A DNA stretch of 64,000 bases from Anastrepha obliqua. Lineage: Eukaryota > Arthropoda > Insecta > Diptera > Tephritidae. The stretch is from assembly GCF_027943255.1 (NCBI RefSeq), contig NC_072893.1, positions 89,101,784 through 89,165,783 of the forward strand, written 5' to 3'. A model generated the notes under the pieces. It was not told where the DNA came from, did not search any database, and saw only the letters and a program-made list of their open reading frames with translations. Position 1 is the stretch's first letter, and each line of letters begins with the position of its first letter. Of the stretch, positions 56,631 through 64,000 are shown one piece after another. A program made the translations under genes and the position numbers.

Positions 56631-59050
56631 ATGTCCAGCTCAGAAGCAATAACAAACACTAACGGGGAATGCAAATACAATGATTACAATAGATACGACA
56701 CTGATGTCCTAAATACACATGAACTACCAAATGATGAACACTTCATGAAATTACGGCTAAACTCAGAAGCATCGAACGATAAACCGACCCCACGGCTATG
56801 TCCGGAAGCAACAGTGTCAGACAACATCGAGGTGCCGTCAATGAAGCGTAACATTAGCGATGGCAACCTATTGCCTAGTGAGATAAAGGAGGCGCGTGTG
56901 CGTGTCATCTATACGGGTGGTACAATTGGCATGGTCCGGAATGAGAATAACTGTAACTAGATTTTGTAGATTTGAAATACGTAAACTATTTTAAATTATT
57001 TTGTTTTGTTATTTATTAATTTTCAGTTTTGGCGCCCATTCCAAATGCCTTGGTGAAGATCTTACGTAAATATCCCAATATACACGACGAGAGCTATGCG
57101 CAGGAACGTTTTGGCTCAACGGCATCGATGGCGCCGCTTGTATTGCCATTTGTACAGGGCGAGAAACGGCGCGTCATCTATCAAATAACTGAGTATAATC
57201 CGCTCCTAGATTCAAGCAATATGACTATGCAGGACTGGGCGCGCATTGCCAGGGATATTCATGTAAGTGCAAAAATACTTGAATTGCTCTTTTTTCCTTT
57301 TTTCACTGCGTACATCTTCTTTGATTTTGCAGCAAACTTATGAGTTCTTTGATGGTTTCGTCATACTCCATGGCACCGATACACTTTCCTACACAGCCTC
57401 TGCTCTCTCATTTATGTTGGAGAATCTTGGTAAGACTGTTATTATTACAGGCTCACAGATACCTATATTTGAGACACGTACCGATGGCAAAGACAACTTC
57501 ACCTCCGCCCTAATAATCGCCGGCAATTATGTAATTCCGGAAGTTTGCGTATTTTTTGGTAATAAGTTGATGCGTGGCAATCGTACAGTGAAGATTAGCA
57601 CAGATTGTTTGGAGGCATTTGACACGCCAAATGCCGCGTATCTGGGACGTATTGGCTTGAATGTGGAAATTGATTATCGGCTCATTTTTCGGCCATGCAG
57701 CATTTCGCGCTTTTCGGTGCAAACGAATTTGGACGAGAATGTGGGTATCTTGCGTATTTTTCCAAGTATTTCGAGGCTGTCAATACGCGCATTCCTCGCG
57801 CCACCTATGAAGGGTATTGTGCTGCAATCATTCGGTTCAGGCAATGTGCCATCGAATCGGAAAGATTTTCTCGAGGAACTGAAGGTGGCATGTGATCGAG
57901 GTGTAATCATTGTAAATTGCACGCAGTGTTCCAATGGCGGTGTGGCGGCGCTATATGATACTGGAAAGGTTTTGTGGGACATTGGCGTATTGCCCGGCTT
58001 TGATATGACACCTGAAGCGGCACTAACGAAGCTCTGCTATGTGTTGGGTAAAACTGAGATGTCTTTGGAGCAAAAGAAGGAGGTGAGTAAGAGTGAGGAA
58101 GAAACGCATACTTGTTAAAATAAATGGGATTCCTGCTTTATAATTTTGTTTTTGGATGTGAAAATCTATTAATAAAGCTCGTTTATTCCTTTAGCTAATG
58201 CAAACCAGTCTGAGAGGCGAACTCACCACCACAGTTGGTGCTAAAATGGAGGAATTCGATTTGGTAGATGCTGTTGCGCGCTCTATGCATTTATCTACCC
58301 CAGAAGAGCTGGGTCAGATGTGTGCTACACTATTTCCAGCTATGTTGAATACGGCGGTGCAGGAAGGCGACATAAATAAGGTAGACAATTTGAGCAGGGA
58401 ACTAAACATTTTCCAGCCGCCAAAAAATCATTATTAGTAATCCTAGTTTTTTCCGTTTTTGTTTTTCCCTTCAACTTATGCATCACTTGTCTTTACAGAT
58501 TATCAACCTAAAAGCGTACGGTGCCGATTTGTCCTGTGTGAATCATGATCATCGCACTGCCCTCCATCTCGCCTGTAGTATGGGTAATTTTGCTATCGTA
58601 AATCACTTACTCATGAACGGCGTATCTGTGCACATACGTGATCACTACGACCGCACTCCCCTACAGGAGGCAATTTCCGGCGATCATCACGATATTATAC
58701 AGATACTTATTAATTGTGGCGCACATCTGACGGGCTCATCACGGGCCATCGGTGAGCAGTTATGTACAGCTGCCGCGCGAGGCGCCCTACTACGTCTGCA
58801 GTCATACCAACTGGCTGGTGCTGATTTGGCGCAACCGGATCCCTCCGGACGCACAGCGCTACATCTAGCCGCCTTACATGGACACGAGCAAGTGGTGCGA
58901 TTTCTGTTGGATATTGTTGATAATCCAAAGGTAAAGGATATGTTAGATCTTACACCGTTGGATTATGCGCTCAAAGGAGGTCAACAAGAGATAGTCAGAT
59001 TGTTAGGCGGCAGGCCGCCAATGTTGGAAATGACCAAAGAAAAACAATAA
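56631..59050 (+). CDS. Type I L-asparaginase with C-terminal ankyrin repeats (five exons)
   Basis: Predicted to hydrolyse L-asparagine to aspartate and ammonia in the cytosol; mammalian homologues are also annotated as 60 kDa lysophospholipase. Exons: 56,631-56,952; 57,027-57,262; 57,333-58,082; 58,195-58,380; 58,499-59,050. All introns are GT-AG and phases join without stops, giving 681 residues. A 100-residue N-terminal tail of low complexity precedes YTGGTIGM (first catalytic Thr motif). FVILHGTDT holds the second Thr and the Asp; VIITGSQIPI, YVIPEVCVFF and LMRGNRTVK are further family blocks. NCTQCSNGGV and PGFDMTPEAAL close the enzyme domain. After residue 500 come ankyrin repeats: RTALHLACSMGNFAIVNHLL, RTPLQEAISGDHHDIIQILI, RTALHLAALHGHEQVVRFLL, LTPLDYALKGGQQEIVRLLG. 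There is no signal peptide. The start is chosen for its context and because the next Met is far inside. Confidence 0.92.
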
Positions 59051-59500
59051 ACGATTTTCTGGCATTTTTTAATTAGAAAATACCGGTAAACCAATTGTAT
59101 AGATATTTTTTAACAAAAAGTGAATGTTCCTTAAAAAATGTTAACTAAAATTAGTAAACTAAGCTGCATCTATAGGCAAAACATTGTAAATAGATTTTAT
59201 ACAAAAACAAATACTAAATATTATATTATATAAAGTAATGTAAAAAATGGTATGAGCTTCATATTAAAAAATTCAGCGAGATACATTTATTGTGTATGAA
59301 AATTATGTATATTCTTTTAAAAGCTTGGTGGATTTAATTCGTAGTATTAAAATCAATGCACAGCAAGGAATCAGTATATTGTAATCCTTTTGTTATATAA
59401 TCTCATTAATGTATGTACATATGTCTGTACATCCTTAAATTGCATATACTTTATTTTCTAATATGTATGGTACTTCTTATATTCGTTAATAAATTATTAA
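59051..59500 (+). other. Probable 3' UTR of the asparaginase gene
   Basis: AT-rich sequence after the stop. AATAAA occurs at 59,046 (too close to the stop) and again at about 59,488 (GTTAATAAATT), the better candidate for the poly(A) signal. The end of the transcript is inferred, not shown. Confidence 0.4.
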
Positions 59501-61585
59501 TTCTTGTTAAGTCACTCAATCAAATGTACATTTTTTGATATGTGTACCAACGCAGAATGCCGCCTTTGTGGACAAAAATCAAAAGATTTTTTGTCTGCAA
59601 TGGGAACAAAGCTTGCTATTTTTGTAAAGGCAATTTACCAGCTAAAAAGACTTAAACCTAAAAGTCCTTATAAAATAAATTAATTGTCGCCAGGATGCCA
59701 CTAAAGTTGACAAATGTAATATTAAGAATTTTGTTTTTATTTCTTAAATCAAAATTTTTTTTTTATAAATTTCCAAAAGTGGTGATTTTTAGTGAAATAA
59801 ATAAAAAAACATATTTTTATTTTGTTTAATATTTTATTTAACTTTCGAAAGATAAAATAAAAACCTGTTTCTTTTTGCCCTTTTTCTGAAATAATGCCTT
59901 TTTGGCAAATGCATAAAATCTTGTTTCAACTAACAAGTATTATTGTTTGCGGATTTGTGGTTCAATAACAAATGACTTTCATCATTACGTTGTCGACCTG
60001 ATAAATTGATTCAGAATTTGGAGAATTATATTGCACACATAAAAAACCAACGCCTTAAGTAGGTCCTCTATTTGTTAAGCAACTCTAACTGAGAATATTA
60101 CCTTCAAATTTTTGAAAGTGCAAAATTCTGATAATTATAAATTTGGTTGTTCTCCATTATATTCATTCGATGGTTTAAGTACTTATTAAACTTTGCCTAC
60201 CGATTTTCTTTTAATAGCTTGCAAGTACTAGTTGCTTTGTTGGGAAACCAAAGTGGAATTCAAAGGAAATTTAGAAATAGGTTTGGTTTGGTTATAGATC
60301 AAATGAGAACAGGGTTCCGAACAACAAACGAAGGAAACACGACCCGATTTTTTTTAATATTGCAGTAATCAAATAAAACTAAACCATTATTTAGTTTTTT
60401 TCAGATCCTTTATAAATAATTGGCCTTTACACCTTTTATAGGGTGTTTACCCGAACTCCTCCTCTTATTTGTGGTGTGCGTCCTTTACTAGTATCAAAAA
60501 GGCAGCAAGTTTTGAATAAATATCTATCATTAAATATCGAAGGTCTTAAGAAATACAAACTACATTTTTGGCAAATTTTCAACAACAAACTTTCTTTCAA
60601 ACTCTGCGTGTGAGTCAATTCTAGCTGACCGGCGCTCCATCAGCTTAATATTGCAGAGCGTTTTCATCTAATTCAACACGGTATACAATTTGCATACAAA
60701 CTTTCTTCCAAAAGGTACTGTATATGTATCGCGCTGATCGAGACTACTTCGTTTTCACATTACAAAGCATTTTACTCTATTTGAACTCTATATACAATAT
60801 ATATAACATTATTTAAACTTACATTCATAAACTTTATTCCATGGGCCATTGTGGGAGTAAATTTACATCGGCTCATCTCGGGGTCTGTAACTTGATCATT
60901 TGCTTAATATAACACAAGACTCATGCATCTGATATTTAGAGTATTAAATAAACTACTTCTATATCAATCACTTCGATCATAATATTTCAAATCAATAACT
61001 ATTTTTAAATTAAATACACATATGTAATATATGTAAAAACTGGAAACAGGAAGCGGTAATCAAATGTTTGCGTTCGTTTTAAATTTTCACCTTCTTCGTT
61101 CATTGCACATTCCCAATTGTGTTATTGACATCAAAAAGAGCTGTCAACCCAGCGATTATCTGTCATAGAGTTGGCAACGCGGTGGATTTGACAGTGTGAA
61201 AATTTCTGCTGACATGGAATATATTTTGGTTGTGTATTGTCTGAAGTTTTGTATTTGGAATTTGGTAAATGTTCTTGTATTGTAAATAAATTTGCCTTAA
61301 AAATAAAATTATTAACTCTAAGCAGTAGTGGCACAACGTCTTTGGGGATATCCTGTTGATTTAATATTGTTTCAAGTTCACAGAATACAGTTCAATTATT
61401 TTGTGTTGCGGTCATGTACACGTCATACATTCTCCGTACGGGCTAAACCAGCACCAAAAATCGGGTGCTCCACTTAGATTCTTGTTTTGTGTATACGAAA
61501 ACAAAAAACGTTGAGCAACGAAGCACATTTAAGAGTGTGATTTCATATTTGTTTTTAGATTAATGTGGTTATTTTGTTTTTCCTT
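59500..61585. other. Intergenic region between the two host genes
   Basis: AT-rich. It contains one SINE tail fragment (60,415-60,490) and no other repeat I can name. The promoter and first non-coding exon of the coiled-coil gene probably lie in the right half, since an acceptor sits at 61,589; CpG-bearing sequence at 61,380-61,520 is a possible position. Confidence 0.4.
60415..60490 (-). repeat. tRNA-derived SINE, 3' tail fragment
   Basis: AATTGGCCTTTACACC, GGGTGTTTACCCGAACTCCT and CCTCTTATTTGTGGTGTGCG are the complement of the SINE tail. It is the only transposon trace seen in the gene-bearing end of the window. Confidence 0.7.
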
Positions 61586-61589
61586 GCAG

Positions 61590-61811
61590 CGCAAATGTAC
61601 AAAAATCGATTAAAGTGAACTTCGTATGCGAACGGAAAAAACAACAACAATAATGAAGAGTGTATGAAGAAGTTTAACTAGAAAGTGGTGCAAAAAATAG
61701 GAATAGATAATAATTATAAAAGTAGTTTGTGTTAGCAGAAACTGTAATTAGAAAGTGTAACGAATAACAACAAAGTAGAACCGAGAAACACCTTTTGTTG
61801 TAACGAAAAAA
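61590..61811 (+). other. 5' UTR of the coiled-coil gene
   Basis: TTTTTCCTTGCAG/CGCAAA at 61,589 is a strong splice acceptor, so this 222-bp leader is probably the 3' part of a spliced 5' UTR. The start codon has the context CGAAAAAAATG. Confidence 0.5.
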
Positions 61812-64000
61812 ATGTCCAGCAATGATGGCAATGAGCAAGCTTCACATATCAGCAATCTGCAGGAGAGCTTTTCCAAGCAACAGGTGACATGCAAAAAACT
61901 GTATATTCTTTGTGGTCTTAGCCAACTAACAGTATTAATTTATTTGGCAGAAAAAGATATCGGCGCTGAAAGAACTTGTACGTAAATCGGAGGTTGCACA
62001 TGGCAAGTCAACTTCAACTGCGCAAGAGAAGGTCAAGAACATTGCCCAACGTCTGACACATTTAAAACTTAAAGCTCGTTCTCGGCAGAGCCTACCTGCT
62101 GCCACCCCAACAACAGTTCAAGAAAATGTGCCCACATTTGTGCCAAAAGAATCTAGTGAGCCACTGCGGGAACAGCAATTTGAGCAAGAACAACATACAC
62201 AAGAGCTTCCACAATTGGCACACTCGTTCTCCTATGTGGAGCAATCAGTTGGTGCTTCGCCACACTTCACACCATTAAAATCCCAACAGCGCAGTGGATC
62301 TAGCAAATCACTTTCCAGTAGTTCGACGGCAGGTAGTGAAAAAGTGCTGCTGTTGCGTAAGCAAATGGAGCAGAATAAACTGTTAATGGCACAACGCGCA
62401 TCAAGTAAACAACATTTAGAGCAGCTCGTTTCACAGTTGAAGGAGAAATTCGACACGACACAACAATGTTTGGAAGATACCACCGAATTGGGCAAATCAA
62501 TGAGTGATCTCAGTGCATTGATGGTGCGCTCACCGGCGTCACGTGAGCGACACAAATCGGCCACAGATTTGTCGTCTCAGCCGTTCTCTTTGGAGAAAGA
62601 ACGCATTAAGTTCCTTGAAAATCGCTGCCGCCTGCTGGAAAAACAGCTCGAAAAGGAGCGGCAAGGGCACGGCAACCAAGAAGCAGCAAAACCAATTGAA
62701 TCAGTAGACCTAAAACAACAAAAGGAATTAGAAAATAAAGTAAAGGAATTAGAAAAGGCACTGCAAGAGCGTCAAACTGAGATCGATAGCAAAAATGGTG
62801 AGACAAATCAATTAGCCGAAGAATTGGAGCAAATACGCTTAGATGTTAGTGCTAAAGATGAAGAACTTTGCCTTATGCGGCTAAAACAAGGCGACACATC
62901 TAACGAACTTTACGAACTAGCCGATATGGAGAAAAACGATATCGAAAGCCTTCGCAGCGAACTAGCTGATAAGTGCACACGCATTAATGAATTGGAAGAG
63001 ATCAACGATATTTTGGAGTCAACACGTTGTGATTTAACGTTGAAGAATAACAAACTCGAGGAGCAATTGCAGCAAGTAAAGGCCGAACTGGAAACGGCAA
63101 ATGATAAACTACATTCAGTACAAGAAGAATTGCAGCGCAGTGAGGAGAAATGTTCTTCCTTAGAAGAGGTGTTAGAGAAGTTACAGAACTCTACAGAAGC
63201 AATCGTTATGGAGCCTAAAACTGATAATATGACAAGAGTGCAGGTAAAATTTGGGTTATTAAATTAGTACAAATGAAAGATATTAATCTCTCTTTAGGTT
63301 AACGAGGAAATGGCTAAACAAATACAGGAACTTCGTGATGAATGTGACAAGCTGTCGGAAGAAAATAGGCAATTAAAGGAAACAATCAGCGAACAAGAAA
63401 AGTTGGAAGTGTCGGATACCAGTATTGCTGAAAAGATTGCTGCACTCGAAGCCACCATTGAAAGCCAACGCGAAGATCTGAAGGACCGCCAAAGCACAGC
63501 GAGCCGTTTAGAAGAGGAAGTGATGGAGAAAACAATCGAACTTAATGTACTGAATGCAAACTTCAAAGTTCTTGAAGAAAAACTTGAAGCTAGCAAAAAA
63601 AGCAAGCCATTATTTTCTTCAAACGGAGGTGACGCTGCGGATAATCCGAAATTAGAAGCGGAAATACAGCAGTTGAAGCACAAACTGGACGAATCTAACA
63701 AGGCAATGATAAAACTCAAGTTGAAATGCAAACAAACCGAGAAGCAAGTAGAGAAGTTGAAGCAAAGTTCGGATTTGAACGCTGAAAATGTGCGCTTAGA
63801 AGCTTTGGTTGAGGAGTTGGAGCAAAAAGTTATTGAATTGGAAGATGAGAAGGGTCAGTGGCAATTATCCCAAGTCGACGTAGCCACCAAAGAGTCCACC
63901 GATAATAGCTCACACGAGCTTCAAATTCTCATTGCTGAATTAGAGGGAAAACAAAAAACACAAATAGAGACAATAAGGTTGTTGGAAGAGCAAAAATACG
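61812..64000 (+). CDS. Long coiled-coil protein, golgin-like, 5' part (runs off the window)
   Basis: Exons: 61,812-61,883; 61,951-63,243; 63,298 to beyond 64,000. Donors CAG/GTGACA and CAG/GTAAAA and acceptors TTTGGCAG and TCTTTAG keep phase 0. At least 689 residues are present with no stop in exon 3. After a short head (SNLQESFSKQQKKISALKEL, then KNIAQRLTHLKLKARSRQSL) comes a Gln/Ser-rich stretch to about residue 190. From there almost continuous heptad-rich coiled coil follows (ENKVKELEKALQERQTEIDS, EELEQIRLDVSAKDEE, RINELEEINDILES). No enzymatic domain or membrane segment is visible. Such proteins are typically Golgi tethers or cytoskeletal scaffolds. A fly candidate would be lava lamp, but I cannot confirm this from the N-terminus alone, so no symbol is given. 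Confidence 0.82.

Noticed and set aside
62232..63731. Minus-strand frames opposite the coiled-coil gene
   Set aside because: Heptad-rich coding sequence often leaves long antisense frames; they have no independent support and cross the introns of the real gene.

Overview
This is AT-rich, repeat-dense nuclear DNA of a higher fly. Two things support that: a spliced gene with short GT-AG introns whose product matches animal cytosolic L-asparaginase with ankyrin repeats, and a repeat load of Tc1/mariner transposons, RNase H-bearing LINEs, a helentron and a tRNA-derived SINE. A tephritid-like fruit fly is my best guess, but that is inference from general knowledge; no single sequence here proves it.

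Layout. Positions 1-56,600 are an intergenic or intronic repeat graveyard in which I find no convincing host exon. In order it holds: a foldback-like element (2.9-3.7 kb); a GC-rich, CAGGG-ended patch with a poly-C run (9.3 kb); a dispersed repeat family of unknown class (10.2, 25.5, 31.2 and 48.2 kb); LINE fragments (12.9, 21.5, 23.1 and 32.8 kb); a helentron helicase-endonuclease remnant (16.7-20.2 kb) split by a 2.4-kb LINE with a 12-bp target duplication; D34D mariner copies (15.3, 20.5, 23.4, 27.9 and 53.5 kb); two copies of a maT-like element (26.4 and 36.2 kb); Tc1-like remnants (27.1 and 49.7 kb); six members of one Tc1/mariner group with 41 residues between the last two acids (28.6, 39.9, 45.7, 47.9, 48.9 and 51.9 kb), one of them full length and broken only by one frameshift; an arthropod multicopy family of unknown nature (30.1 kb); palindromic non-autonomous elements (39.0, 42.3 and 47.5 kb); and at least eleven copies of a tRNA-headed SINE.

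Positions 56.6-64.0 kb are genic and almost free of transposons. A five-exon plus-strand gene (56,631-59,050) encodes a 681-residue type I L-asparaginase with C-terminal ankyrin repeats. A second plus-strand gene begins at 61,812 and runs off the window; it encodes a long coiled-coil protein of golgin type.

The two host genes share a strand but show no operon-like link. The rest of the window is best read as a record of layered transposition: several insertions can be ordered by nesting, and many copies have internal deletions, some ending at the same motif. I saw no rRNA, functional tRNA, CRISPR, LTR-retrotransposon coding region or viral gene.
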